Shown piece by piece: positions 55,051 through 64,000 of a stretch of DNA of 64,000 nt. The stretch comes from Gemmatimonas phototrophica (GTDB taxonomy: Bacteria; Latescibacterota; UBA2968; UBA8231): assembly GCA_945861755.1 (NCBI GenBank), contig CAMAVQ010000007.1:1-64000 (forward strand), in the 5' to 3' direction. The translations under genes were made by a program, and so were the position numbers. Positions within the stretch are counted from its first letter, which is position 1; every line of letters begins with the position of its first letter. The notes below the pieces were generated by a model. The model was not told the origin of the DNA. It worked only from the letters and a program-made list of their open reading frames with translations, and made no database searches.

Positions 55051-55837
55051 GTATAATGATGCGGGAAAACTGCGAGGCGAGGCGTTCTTGTAGGAGGGAG
55101 AAAGCCTCTTCGGGGGTGTCGGCCCAGGACAGGAGTTCCCGATCCTTGGCGTCGATGGTGCCCCAGCGTTCCAGGGCCGAAAAATCGATCACCTCGTCCC
55201 AGAAAGCACGGCCGTAGATGAGCACCGGCATGCCTTTGCTGCGGCCGGTCTGGATGAGGGTGAGCACCTCAGCTAGTTCGTCGAGGGTGCCAAAACCTCC
55301 CGGGAAGACCACTAGGGCGCAGGCCAGCTGCACAAACCAGAGCTTGCGCATGAAAAAATAGTGGAACTCAAAATTCAGGGCCTCGGTTATATAGGGGTTG
55401 GGCTGTTGCTCGCGGGGCAGGCTGATGTTGAGTCCCACCGAACGGCCGCCGGCTTCTGCCGCGCCCTGGTTGGCCGCTTCCATGATGCCCGGCCCGCCCC
55501 CGGAGCAGACGACAAAAGGCTCGCCGCCCAGCTGGCCGGCCCAGGCGGTCAAAAGTTGGGCCAACCGGCGGGCGTCCTCGTAATAGTCCGACAATTTGAG
55601 GCTGCCTTCCAGGCGCCCTATCTCCTCGGTACCGGCCTGGCGCTGGCGGGCCTGGGCCAGAGCGCGCTCGGCCTCGGCGCGGGAGGAGGCGCGTGCCGAG
55701 CCGAAAAAAACCACTACCTTCTCGATGTGCTCCCGCTGAAAACGCTCCTCTGGCTCCAGGTATTCGGCCAGGATGCGCAGGGTGCGGGCCCCGGGGCTGG
55801 TGAGAAACTCGGCATTGCGGTAAGCTTTGATGGACAT
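55043..55837 (-). CDS. LOG family protein (TIGR00730-type)
   Basis: FVVCSGGGPGIMEAANQGAAEAGGRSVGLNI; LVVFPGGFGTLDELAEVLTLIQTGRS. Confidence 0.92.
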   Translation of the reverse strand: MSIKAYRNAEFLTSPGARTLRILAEYLEPEERFQREHIEKVVVFFGSARASSRAEAERALAQARQRQAGTEEIGRLEGSLKLSDYYEDARRLAQLLTAWAGQLGGEPFVVCSGGGPGIMEAANQGAAEAGGRSVGLNISLPREQQPNPYITEALNFEFHYFFMRKLWFVQLACALVVFPGGFGTLDELAEVLTLIQTGRSKGMPVLIYGRAFWDEVIDFSALERWGTIDAKDRELLSWADTPEEAFSLLQERLASQFSRIIIPT

Positions 55838-55840
55838 GGA

Positions 55841-56638
55841 TCAGATCCGCGCCCCGGCCAACGCGGTGGTCAGGCGCTGGGCTAACTGCACCAGGGCCTG
55901 GCTGGCGGGGGACTGGGGCGCTGCCACCACCAAGGGGATGCCGGTGTCGGCGCACAGACGCAACTGCGGATCGAGGGGAATCTGACCTAGGAGCGGGGTG
56001 TCAAAGGTGCGGGCCAAGGCCTCACCCCCCTCGCCGAAGAGGGCGCTGGTGTGTTGGCAAGTGGGGCAGGTGAAGGTGCTCATGTTCTCGATAATGCCCA
56101 GCAGCGGCACTTGGGTCTGGCGGAACATGCCCACCCCACGGCGCACGTCCTCGATGGCCAGGGCCGAAGGGGTGGTGACGATGGCCGCCCCGGTGAGCGG
56201 GGCGCTCTGGGTCAGGGTGATCTGCACATCGCCGGTCCCGGGAGGCAGGTCCAGCACCAGCACATCGAGGGTGCCCCACTCGACCTGAAAAAGGAACTGG
56301 TTGATCATCTTGGCCAACATGGGCCCCCGCCAGATGACCGGGGCCCCTCGTTCGATGAGCAAGCCCATCGAGATCACCCTGAGGCCGTGGGCTTGTCCGG
56401 GCACCAGCATGCCCGACTGGGTGACCGTGGGTTTCTCGCTCAGCCCCAGCATGCCGGGGATATTGGGGCCGTAGATATCGGCGTCCATCAACCCCACGGC
56501 CAGCCCCTGGCGGGCCAAGGCCACTGCCAGGTTGGCGCTGAGGGTGGACTTTCCCACCCCGCCCTTGCCGCTGGAGATGGCCAGGAGGTCGGTGATGCCG
56601 GGGATGGGCTTGCGTTCGTGGACCTGGGGGGTGTTCAT
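55841..56638 (-). CDS. Mrp/NBP35 family Fe-S carrier ATPase
   Basis: AISSGKGGVGKSTLSANLAVALARQGLAVGLMDADIYGPNIPGMLG; LPPGTGDVQITLTQS. Confidence 0.95.
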   Translation of the reverse strand: MNTPQVHERKPIPGITDLLAISSGKGGVGKSTLSANLAVALARQGLAVGLMDADIYGPNIPGMLGLSEKPTVTQSGMLVPGQAHGLRVISMGLLIERGAPVIWRGPMLAKMINQFLFQVEWGTLDVLVLDLPPGTGDVQITLTQSAPLTGAAIVTTPSALAIEDVRRGVGMFRQTQVPLLGIIENMSTFTCPTCQHTSALFGEGGEALARTFDTPLLGQIPLDPQLRLCADTGIPLVVAAPQSPASQALVQLAQRLTTALAGARI

Positions 56639-56722
56639 ACAAACCTCGGGTCAGATGGATGGTCTCAATATCTGCCAAGAAAGATAGATGTGCAAGACAC
56701 TCCCTTTGCGAGGACAGGTCTT

Positions 56723-57553
56723 ATGAGGTTCCTCTTTCTGTTGGCCGGCCTCTGGCTGGCCAGCTGTACCAACGTGGCCCAGATGCAGCAGAAATACGAG
56801 GCGGGCGATCACCGCCAATTGGAAAGTTTGATCGAGATCGTCTCGCGCCCCGACTACCCCTATGCCACCCGCAAAAACGCCGCCCGCGCCCTGGGACGGA
56901 TCGGCGACCTCAAGGCCGTGCCGGCCCTAGTCAGGGTATTGGGCGAATACGACCAGCGCACCACCCTCAAGGAAGAAACTCTCAGGGCCCTGGGCGCCCT
57001 GGGCGACCAGGCGGCGGTGGAACCCATCGGCCAGCTCTTGGACCGCTCGCTGGATCAGGCCGACGCCGAGTTGCGCCTGGCTGCCCTGCCGGTCCTGGGA
57101 CAGCTGGGCGGCACCCCGGCAGCTGCCATTCTGCTGCGGGCGCTGCGCTACTACGATCTGCTCAAGTTGCGCAACGAATACAACCAGCAACCCGGGGTTT
57201 TCTCCGGCAAGGACCAGCGGCTCCTCTACGAAGCCGACTCCCTGGCGACGGGGCGGCGGGGCGGCCCGGCGATGGGCATGTTTGGCGAGGATCAGGTGCC
57301 CACCACCAGCATGTTCGGCACCGACATGAACCTGGGCACGCTGGAAATGCCCGATCCCACCCCGGAAGAACGGACCCAGGCCCGCGCTGCCCTGCTCCAG
57401 GTGGGCCCGGCGGCCGCCCCGGCCATCCTCGAATGCCTGGCCACCCAGCAAATAAGCCCGGGTTTGCGCCGGGAGCTGGAGGCGATGCTCGCCCAGTTGC
57501 AGTCAGCCCTCCCCAACCCGGTACCCACCGGGGCAGATTCGGCCCCCAGATAG
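56723..57553 (+). CDS. HEAT-repeat lipoprotein
   Basis: MRFLFLLAGLWLASC lipobox; KNAARALGRIGDLKAVPALVRVLG, EETLRALGALGDQAAVEPIGQLL. Confidence 0.82.
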   Translation: MRFLFLLAGLWLASCTNVAQMQQKYEAGDHRQLESLIEIVSRPDYPYATRKNAARALGRIGDLKAVPALVRVLGEYDQRTTLKEETLRALGALGDQAAVEPIGQLLDRSLDQADAELRLAALPVLGQLGGTPAAAILLRALRYYDLLKLRNEYNQQPGVFSGKDQRLLYEADSLATGRRGGPAMGMFGEDQVPTTSMFGTDMNLGTLEMPDPTPEERTQARAALLQVGPAAAPAILECLATQQISPGLRRELEAMLAQLQSALPNPVPTGADSAPR

Positions 57554-57583
57554 TTGACAAAAAGCGCCCATCCTGCCTATAAT
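57554..57583 (+). promoter_or_regulatory. Perfect consensus sigma70 promoter TTGACA-18-TATAAT
   Basis: -35 57554-57559 and -10 57578-57583, directly after the stop of the upstream gene. Confidence 0.75.
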
Positions 57584-57636
57584 AAACCATCTTATCAAGG
57601 GGGTGCCTCCTGCTTCGTGGCCTGGCCAAATCCATT

Positions 57637-58413
57637 ATGAACAAAGATCTCGGTCCCATCCTCGAGGGCTGGCCCTTCGCCCAGGGTGAGTTGCGGGTGC
57701 GCAAGATCGATGGCGAAGATGGCCGGCCCAGGATCCAGATCCGTATGGACATGGGCCTGATGCAGCTGGAGTGGTCGGGCCGGCCGGACGGCACCCGGCC
57801 GCGCGACAGTGTTTCCCTGCTCGACTACTTCAAGGCCGAGCGCCGGGGCTGCCAGCACCAAGATCCAACCGCTTCCCTCAACCTGTCGCGCACCGACTGT
57901 TGGGCGCTGGGCCAGGAAGCCATGCAGTACTACTGGCGTCGCCTCAGCTTCTTCGAATTAAAAGAGTACGTGCGGGCCGAGCAGGACGCCCTGCACAACC
58001 TCGATATCCTGGACCTGTGCCAGGAATACGCCGAACACCCCGAGGACCGTCAGATCGCCCACCAGTACCGGGCCTTTGTCACCGCCCACCGCATCCAGGC
58101 CGGGGTGCTCTCCCTACTGGAACAAGACAACCACCAGGCCGCGCTGCAGCAGCTGAGAACGGGCATCGGCCACCTGGAGGAAATCCTCTTGCGACAGGGC
58201 GGTCTCGAACATCCCGACTCCTGCCAGGAACTCAATTTCCTGCGCCAGTGGGAGCTGGAGCTGGAGCACAGTCGCCCCCTGAGTCCCGAGGAAAAACTCA
58301 GCGCCGAACTCGAGTATGCCGTCGAGCAGGAGCGTTTCGAACTGGCTGCTTCGCTGCGCGACCGCCTGCGGGTTCTCAAGGCCCAACAACGCTGCAATCC
58401 GGACGCTCTCTGA
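57637..58413 (+). CDS. UVR (UvrB/UvrC-interaction) motif-containing protein
   Basis: C-terminal SPEEKLSAELEYAVEQERFELAASLRDRLRVLKAQQ. Confidence 0.75.
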   Translation: MNKDLGPILEGWPFAQGELRVRKIDGEDGRPRIQIRMDMGLMQLEWSGRPDGTRPRDSVSLLDYFKAERRGCQHQDPTASLNLSRTDCWALGQEAMQYYWRRLSFFELKEYVRAEQDALHNLDILDLCQEYAEHPEDRQIAHQYRAFVTAHRIQAGVLSLLEQDNHQAALQQLRTGIGHLEEILLRQGGLEHPDSCQELNFLRQWELELEHSRPLSPEEKLSAELEYAVEQERFELAASLRDRLRVLKAQQRCNPDAL

Positions 58414-58429
58414 GGGTTCCCTCACCTCC

Positions 58430-60217
58430 ATGCGCAGCGCTGACCGGCCGAACCGGACCGGACCGTGTTCTCGGCCCTACTGCTTATTGATGCTGCTCTT
58501 GTTGCTGGCCGGTCTGGCGGGCGGATTATGGGGCTGCAGTCCGGCAACTCAGCGGGCCACCCCCCTCCCGGAGGCCGAACTGGTCCAGGAGGACATGGCG
58601 GTGGCCGGGGCCAATCAATTGGGCCTGCGTCTGACCAACAAGGCCAGACGCCGCACGACCCTGGTCGCCCGCCTGGAACTCAAGACGCCCGCGGGGCGTC
58701 CATTGGCCCACGAACAGACCCTGCACCTAGCCCCTGGTGCCACCCGCCAGCTAGGGCTGCCCTTCCATGCAGAGGTGCCGGGGCTCTACATTGGATCTTT
58801 GAAAGTCTATGAACAGGGCAGTGGCCGCCTGATCCGCGCCTTCTCCGACCTGGAGATCGCCGTATGGCCCCGCTGGGAGTTTACCCCGGATCGCTCCTAC
58901 TACACGACCGAGACGCAGCTGCGCTTTCGCAGCCGGCTGCGCCGAGGCACGGGGGAAGGAAAAAAACTGCTGGTGGAGTTGCGGGAGGGAGAGCGGGTGC
59001 GCGCCAGGCAGCAGCTCCAATTTCGCGGCAGTGAGGTTCTGGGCACCCTGAAGATCGCCGAGTTGCCCCCGGGTTGTTATACCCTGCGGGCCAGGGTCCA
59101 GGGACCGGCCGGAGTGGAGGATTCCCTCAGCGCTCAGGTGTGCAAATACCCGCCGGCGCCCCAGGAGGTCAAGGTCGATCTCTTTTCTCAGAGCCTGCTG
59201 GTGGAGGGCAAGCCTTTCTTTCCCATCGGTCTCTACTGGGTACATGCGGAGGATCTGGAGGAACTGAAGCGCCTCCACTTCAACTGCGGCGACTACTTCT
59301 ACAAACTGCGCGGCGCCGAGATCGCCGCGCTGATGGACCAGGCTGCCCAGAGCGGAATCCGCATCTTGCTGGAATTGACGCCCTTCATCCGCGGGCGGGC
59401 GGAACCGGACTACCAGGCCATCGCGGAGACGATTGAGCGTTACCGCGACCATCCGGGCCTGCTGGCCTGGTACATCGTCGACGAGCCGGCCGATGCCAAG
59501 GTGGATCCAGTGCTGCTGGAGCGGGTCTACCAGCAGTTGCATCAGTCAGACCCGTATCATCCGGTCTACCTGGTGAACAACCGGCCGCACAGTTACCGCA
59601 CCTATGTGGAGGCCAGCGATATCCTGGCCATCGACGTGTATCCCGTGCCCGACCATCCTCTCACCCGGGTGCGGGACTACATGCAGCAGGCCCGTTGGGC
59701 CTCGATGGGCCGCAAACCGGTCTGGCTGGTGGCCCAGGCCTTCGGCGGCGTCGAGCACTGGGGACGTCCACCCACCCCGGCCGAGTTGCGCAATATGGTC
59801 TTTCAGGGGTTGGTGCACGGGGCGGGGGGGCTGCTTTTCTACCGCTACTGCCAGAAGGGGGAGCGACAGATCCAGCCGCCGGTGCTCTGGGCCGAGATGC
59901 GGGCCCTGGCTGCCGAGCTTTCCGCCCTCGGTCCGGTGCTGGCCGCTCCCACGTCCCTGGCGCAAGTGGAAAACGCCGATGGCTCCCAGGGCGTGGAGGC
60001 CATGCTCAGGGAGTACCAGGGACGCTATTTTCTTTTTGTCGTCAATTGCCGGGCTGCAGCCCAGCGCGTGCGTTTCCGCCTCCGGGGTCTTCCCGCCCTG
60101 GCGCGGGTGGAAGCGCTCTATCAATCACAGGCACCTGCTCTGCGAGACGACCTGCTGGTCATTGACCTGGCGGCTCTGGGAGCGGGAATCTACCGGCTCG
60201 AACCAGCTGGCATATGA
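58430..60217 (+). CDS. Lipoprotein with N-terminal beta-domain and glycoside-hydrolase-like TIM barrel
   Basis: LLAGLAGGLWGCS lipobox; EGKPFFPIGLYWV; LLAWYIVDEPADAKVDPVLLERVYQQL; ILAIDVYPVPDHPLTRVRDYMQQAR. Confidence 0.72.
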   Translation: MRSADRPNRTGPCSRPYCLLMLLLLLAGLAGGLWGCSPATQRATPLPEAELVQEDMAVAGANQLGLRLTNKARRRTTLVARLELKTPAGRPLAHEQTLHLAPGATRQLGLPFHAEVPGLYIGSLKVYEQGSGRLIRAFSDLEIAVWPRWEFTPDRSYYTTETQLRFRSRLRRGTGEGKKLLVELREGERVRARQQLQFRGSEVLGTLKIAELPPGCYTLRARVQGPAGVEDSLSAQVCKYPPAPQEVKVDLFSQSLLVEGKPFFPIGLYWVHAEDLEELKRLHFNCGDYFYKLRGAEIAALMDQAAQSGIRILLELTPFIRGRAEPDYQAIAETIERYRDHPGLLAWYIVDEPADAKVDPVLLERVYQQLHQSDPYHPVYLVNNRPHSYRTYVEASDILAIDVYPVPDHPLTRVRDYMQQARWASMGRKPVWLVAQAFGGVEHWGRPPTPAELRNMVFQGLVHGAGGLLFYRYCQKGERQIQPPVLWAEMRALAAELSALGPVLAAPTSLAQVENADGSQGVEAMLREYQGRYFLFVVNCRAAAQRVRFRLRGLPALARVEALYQSQAPALRDDLLVIDLAALGAGIYRLEPAGI

Positions 60218-60225
60218 GGTGAGGA

Positions 60226-60861
60226 ATGCAGAAGAAAGTCAAAGCTCCTTCCAAGACCACCAAAGCCAAGAGCACCCCCAAGGCGGCATCGGCCCCCAAA
60301 GCCGCGGTCACGGCAAAAAAGCCCGAGCCCAAAAAGCCGGAGATCAAGAAAGCCGAGAAAATAGAGCCCCCCTCCAAGGCCGCAGCCCTGACCAAACGCG
60401 ACCTGGAAAAGACCAGGAAATGGCTGCTGGAACGCCGCGCCCAGTTGCTCAACGATTTGGATGGCACGGCCAACGCCATCGACAACCTCCAGGATCCCAA
60501 GGCCGACGACTTCGACCGGGCGGTGGAAGCCGGCACCATGGAATTGCTGGTCACCCTGGGGGATACTGAACGCCGGGAATTGGAGGAGATCACCCTGGCC
60601 ATCGAGAAGATCGACAACGGCACCTATGGCCACTGCGAAGCCTGCATGGAGAAGCCGCTCAAGATCTGCCCGACCTGCCCCTACATCCCCACCCTCAGGC
60701 TCGAAGCCCTGCCCACCGCCCGGCTCTGCGTGTCCTGCCAGGTGGCCGAGGAGCAGCACCAGATCCCCTCCTATACCCGCCTGCGGCCCCGGCGCATGAT
60801 CTTCGGGGAGGAGATCGAGGAGTTCTCCCACCCGCTGATGGAGACCAACGACGACAACTAG
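60226..60861 (+). CDS. TraR/DksA-type zinc-finger protein with Lys/Ala/Pro-rich N-terminus
   Basis: KAPSKTTKAKSTPKAASAPKAAVTAKKPEPKKPEIKKAEK; YGHCEACMEKPLKICPTCPYIPTLRLEALPTARLCVSCQ. Confidence 0.85.
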   Translation: MQKKVKAPSKTTKAKSTPKAASAPKAAVTAKKPEPKKPEIKKAEKIEPPSKAAALTKRDLEKTRKWLLERRAQLLNDLDGTANAIDNLQDPKADDFDRAVEAGTMELLVTLGDTERRELEEITLAIEKIDNGTYGHCEACMEKPLKICPTCPYIPTLRLEALPTARLCVSCQVAEEQHQIPSYTRLRPRRMIFGEEIEEFSHPLMETNDDN

Positions 60862-62354
60862 TGCACTTCCACCAGGTCGCTCAAGCCGGCCATGGTGGCC
60901 TGGCGCAGGTCCTCGATGCGGAGGTAGTAGTCGATGCGGGCATTGAGGGTCTGGGTGCGGGAGAAGGTGAGCTGTCCCTGGGCAGTGAGGATGTCCTGAC
61001 TCTTTGAGAGTCCCAGCTCGAAGCGCTGCTGTTCGCGCGCGTAGGTTTTCTCCGCCACCATTAGGGCCGCCTGCCTCAGTTCGACCTCCCGTTCGGCCGA
61101 CTTGAGGCTGTTCACCGCGTCCCGGATTTGGAGGACGGCGTTCTGGCGGAGCGATTCCTGGTCGGTCTGCAATTGCTCCAGCGCCAGTTCCTGTTGGCGC
61201 ACCTGGCTGCGCCGCTCGCCGCCGTCGATGAGGGGCGCGTTCACCCGGATGTTCATGCCCCACTGATTGCGTTCGAGGCGCTGGTGTACATCGCTGAGTT
61301 GGTCCCCCTGCCCTCTTAGGCCCACCGTGGCATTGAGGATGGCGGTGGGTCCGGTCTGACTGCGGATACTGCGCAGGTTCAGCCGCTGGTTCTCCGCGTC
61401 GAGTTGAAAGGCCTGCAGGTCCAGGCGGCGGCTCAGTCCCACGGCAACGGCTTTCTCCATGGAGACCGGGTACTTCTGGAAACCTTCCCCCACCAGGCCT
61501 TCCACCTCCAGGGATTGATCCCAGCCCAAGCCCAGCACCTCGCGCAACCGGTCGCGGGCCCGCTCGATATTGTTCTGGGCCTGGTTGTAGCTGGCTTCGG
61601 CCTGGAGCATGTCCACCTCCAGGCGCAGGGCTTCGGTTTCATCGAGGAAACCGACCTCCACCTTGCGGCGGGCCAGATCCAGGGAAACCCTGGCCCGCTC
61701 GAGGGTCTGCCGGTCGATGTCGAGCTGGCTTTGCACCCGCACCAGGGTATAATAGGTCTGGGTCACCTGAGCTTCTAGCAGCAGCTGATTGCGGCTGAAA
61801 TTGAGCCGGGCCCCGGCCAGGTCCAACTCGGCCCGGACCAAGGCCACCTCCTCGGGCGCCTGGGCAAAAAGGTTCTGGGAATAGTCGAAGACCAGGTCGC
61901 CGGTGTAGTCGCGGTAGGAGGTTTGGCGGTTGGAACTGAAATCGGTAAACCGGCTCTGGGAGCTAAGGGTAAAGCGACCCAGGGAGCGCACCCGCTGGCT
62001 CAATTCCAGATTCCCCTGGTATTGGAGCTGGGTGTTCTCGTCGCGGACCCGGGTGGTCAGGGCCAGGTTATCCACCAGCTGGCGGTTCTCCCCGTAACTG
62101 GGCAACATCATGTTCAACTGCAGCCGAGGGGCAAAAGGCGAGCGCTGGGCCTGCAGTTGGAGCAGGCTGCGCTCCAGGGCCTGCCGGTTCCGCTGGGTCT
62201 GGGGGCTCTGCTCCATGGCCAGGGCCAGACACTGGGCCAGCGAGAAGGGTTGGGCGGCAGCACAGACCGGCGCGCCGAGCAGGATCCACCCGCAGCAGCA
62301 ATACCAGAACCACGGCCAGCGAAAAAGTTGTTGAAACACTACCTTCATAAGCAC
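60858..62354 (-). CDS. TolC family outer membrane protein
   Basis: AQPFSLAQCLALAMEQSPQTQRNRQALERSLLQLQAQRSPFAPRLQL; long coiled-coil helices; VEKTYAREQQRFELGLSKSQDILTAQGQL. Confidence 0.9.
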   Translation of the reverse strand: MLMKVVFQQLFRWPWFWYCCCGWILLGAPVCAAAQPFSLAQCLALAMEQSPQTQRNRQALERSLLQLQAQRSPFAPRLQLNMMLPSYGENRQLVDNLALTTRVRDENTQLQYQGNLELSQRVRSLGRFTLSSQSRFTDFSSNRQTSYRDYTGDLVFDYSQNLFAQAPEEVALVRAELDLAGARLNFSRNQLLLEAQVTQTYYTLVRVQSQLDIDRQTLERARVSLDLARRKVEVGFLDETEALRLEVDMLQAEASYNQAQNNIERARDRLREVLGLGWDQSLEVEGLVGEGFQKYPVSMEKAVAVGLSRRLDLQAFQLDAENQRLNLRSIRSQTGPTAILNATVGLRGQGDQLSDVHQRLERNQWGMNIRVNAPLIDGGERRSQVRQQELALEQLQTDQESLRQNAVLQIRDAVNSLKSAEREVELRQAALMVAEKTYAREQQRFELGLSKSQDILTAQGQLTFSRTQTLNARIDYYLRIEDLRQATMAGLSDLVEVH

Positions 62355-62429
62355 TTCCCCTTGGGTTGATGCCTTAGCTAGCTAGTCTAACCAATTAACT
62401 GGACCCCTTCAACCATAATTTATCGGGAT

Positions 62430-63386
62430 ATGGCTCTATATCTGATCACGGGCGGTGCCGGCTTCATCGGCTCGCATCTGGCCGAAGAACTGCTGCGGCG
62501 CGGCGCACGGGTGCGGGTGCTGGACAACTTCTCCACCGGCAAGCGGGAAAATCTCGCCGGCCTGGGTCCGCACTTCGAGCTGATCGAGGGCGACATCCGC
62601 AGCTACCACACGGTCCACCAGGCCGTGCGGGACGTGGACTACGTGCTCCACCAGGGCGCCCTGCCCTCGGTGCCCCGTTCCATCAACGACCCCATCACCA
62701 CCAACGAAGTCAATGTGGGCGGCACCCTCAACCTGCTCGACGCCGCCCGCGATGCCGGGGTCAAACGGGTGGTCTACGCCTCCTCCTCCTCGGTGTACGG
62801 GGCCCACAGTCAGGTTCCCAAACGCGAGGACATGACCCCGCAGCCCATCTCCCCCTACGCGGTCTCCAAATTGACCGGGGAGCACTACTGCCAGGTCTTC
62901 TCCCGCACCTACGGGCTGGAGACGGTGTCCTTGCGTTATTTCAATGTCTTCGGCCCCCGCCAGGACCCCCAGTCGGCATACTCGGCCTTCATCCCCAAAT
63001 TCGCAGCTGGCATCCTGCGCCACCAGGAATTGACCGTCGACGGGGACGGCACCCAGTCGCGCGACTTTACCTATGTGCGCAATGTGGTGGAGGCCAACCT
63101 GCTGGCCGCCACCGCCCCAGGGGTGAGCGGCGAGGTCTTCAATATCGCCTGCGGCGCCAGCCTGAGCGTCAATGAAGTGGTCACCCATCTGGCCCAACTC
63201 TGCGGCACTCAGGCACGGCTGGTCCACGGCCCCTCTCGCGCCGGGGATGTGCCCCACTCCCTGGCCGATATCAGCCGCGCCAAAAAGTGCCTAGATTATG
63301 AGCCCCAGGTGGGCGCCCGCGAGGGCCTGGCCCAGGTGGTGGCGTGGTTCCAGAACAAATTCGCCCTTGAAGGCCGGTCGCCGTGA
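62430..63386 (+). CDS. NAD-dependent epimerase (UDP-GlcNAc/UDP-glucose 4-epimerase-like)
   Basis: LITGGAGFIGSHLAEELLRRGARVRVLDNFSTGKRENL; YASSSSVYG; PYAVSKLTGEHYC; LRYFNVFGPRQDP. Confidence 0.94.
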   Translation: MALYLITGGAGFIGSHLAEELLRRGARVRVLDNFSTGKRENLAGLGPHFELIEGDIRSYHTVHQAVRDVDYVLHQGALPSVPRSINDPITTNEVNVGGTLNLLDAARDAGVKRVVYASSSSVYGAHSQVPKREDMTPQPISPYAVSKLTGEHYCQVFSRTYGLETVSLRYFNVFGPRQDPQSAYSAFIPKFAAGILRHQELTVDGDGTQSRDFTYVRNVVEANLLAATAPGVSGEVFNIACGASLSVNEVVTHLAQLCGTQARLVHGPSRAGDVPHSLADISRAKKCLDYEPQVGAREGLAQVVAWFQNKFALEGRSP

Positions 63387-64000
63387 GCACCCTGGTCAAA
63401 AAAATAGCCGACAAGGACATCCATCTGGCCATCATCGGCCTGGGGTACGTGGGCCTGCCCCTGGCGGTGGAATTCGCCGAGGCCGGCATCCGCACCACCG
63501 GCATCGACCTGGACGCCCAAAAGGTGGCGCAGCTCAACGCCGGCCACAGCTATGTGCAGGACACCCCCTCCCCGCGCCTGGCCCTGGCCGTCTCCCAGCA
63601 CCGCCTCAGGGCCACCACCGATTTTGGCGTCCTGCGCGACACCGACTGCGTGTGTATCTGCGTGCCCACCCCGCTGAGCAAAACCAAGGACCCGGACATC
63701 TCCTACATCGTGGCAGCCTGCGAGCAGATCGTTCGCCACTTTCACCCCGGCATGCTGGTGGTGCTGGAGAGCACCACCTATCCGGGCACCACCACCGAGG
63801 TGATCCTGCCCCGCCTCAGCGTCGGCGGCGCCCAGGTGGGCACCGATTTCTACCTGGCCTTCTCCCCCGAACGGGTGGACCCGGGCAACCACACCTGGCA
63901 GACTCGCAACACCCCCAAGGTAATCGGCGGGGTCACGCCCGAATGCGCCCGCGTTGCCATCGCCCTCTACAAAAACGCCATCGACACCCTGGTGCCGGTC
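63383..64000 (+). CDS. Nucleotide sugar dehydrogenase (UDP-N-acetyl-D-glucosamine 6-dehydrogenase-like), truncated by window end
   Basis: HLAIIGLGYVGLPLAVEFAEAGIRTTGIDLDAQKVAQLNAG; VCICVPTPLSKTKDPD; LESTTYPGTTTEVILPRL; FSPERVDPGN. Confidence 0.93.
   Translation, partial: MSTLVKKIADKDIHLAIIGLGYVGLPLAVEFAEAGIRTTGIDLDAQKVAQLNAGHSYVQDTPSPRLALAVSQHRLRATTDFGVLRDTDCVCICVPTPLSKTKDPDISYIVAACEQIVRHFHPGMLVVLESTTYPGTTTEVILPRLSVGGAQVGTDFYLAFSPERVDPGNHTWQTRNTPKVIGGVTPECARVAIALYKNAIDTLVPV

Noticed and set aside
56051-57553. 500-aa plus-strand ORF spanning the Mrp gene and HEAT protein
   Set aside because: The first about 220 aa is antisense to the Mrp ATPase; the real gene starts with MRFLFLLAGLWLASC at 56723.
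1-64000. CRISPR arrays, rRNA, prophage, transposase or classical toxin-antitoxin modules
   Set aside because: No direct-repeat/spacer pattern, conserved rRNA segments, transposase motifs or paired small toxin/antitoxin ORFs were seen.

Overview
GC-rich bacterial chromosome segment with about 65 supportable coding regions, densely packed on both strands. No rRNA, tRNA, CRISPR array, transposase or phage module was recognised. Landmarks: a PH-like/Zn-ribbon ABC transporter with a DUF1854 partner; glcD-glcE; a polyprenyl synthase-apbE-secDF-yggS-yggT-ileS-dksA-lspA-rluD block; a tightly overlapping glycan-type operon (epimerase, DegT aminotransferase, TetR, PIG-L, WbqC, glycosyltransferase) running into a beta-barrel protein and a Tat-type sulfite-oxidase-like enzyme; a catabolic/accessory zone (RraA x2, ThuA, sugar-phosphate isomerases, PhyH, C45 peptidase plus radical SAM); a divergent pair of large secreted paralogues; and purM, lpxH-like, M23, LOG, Mrp, tolC and UDP-sugar genes. 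The gene mix (PhyH, ThuA, RraA, enolase superfamily, FlgD-Ig-like secreted proteins) resembles poorly cultured FCB/Latescibacterota-like bacteria, but that placement is only an inference. The most unusual structure is non-coding: two foldback, MITE-like elements (40451-40579 and 47333-47553) and three related intergenic palindromes (37223-37257, 47391-47419, 47454-47479), whose stems differ by compensatory changes. Two small graveyards of gene remnants (about 26.2-27.55 kb and 49.3-50.4 kb) are also clear: a DoxX fragment, an internally deleted nucleoside hydrolase, and a MerR gene with an in-frame amber codon preceded by a foreign N-terminal fragment.
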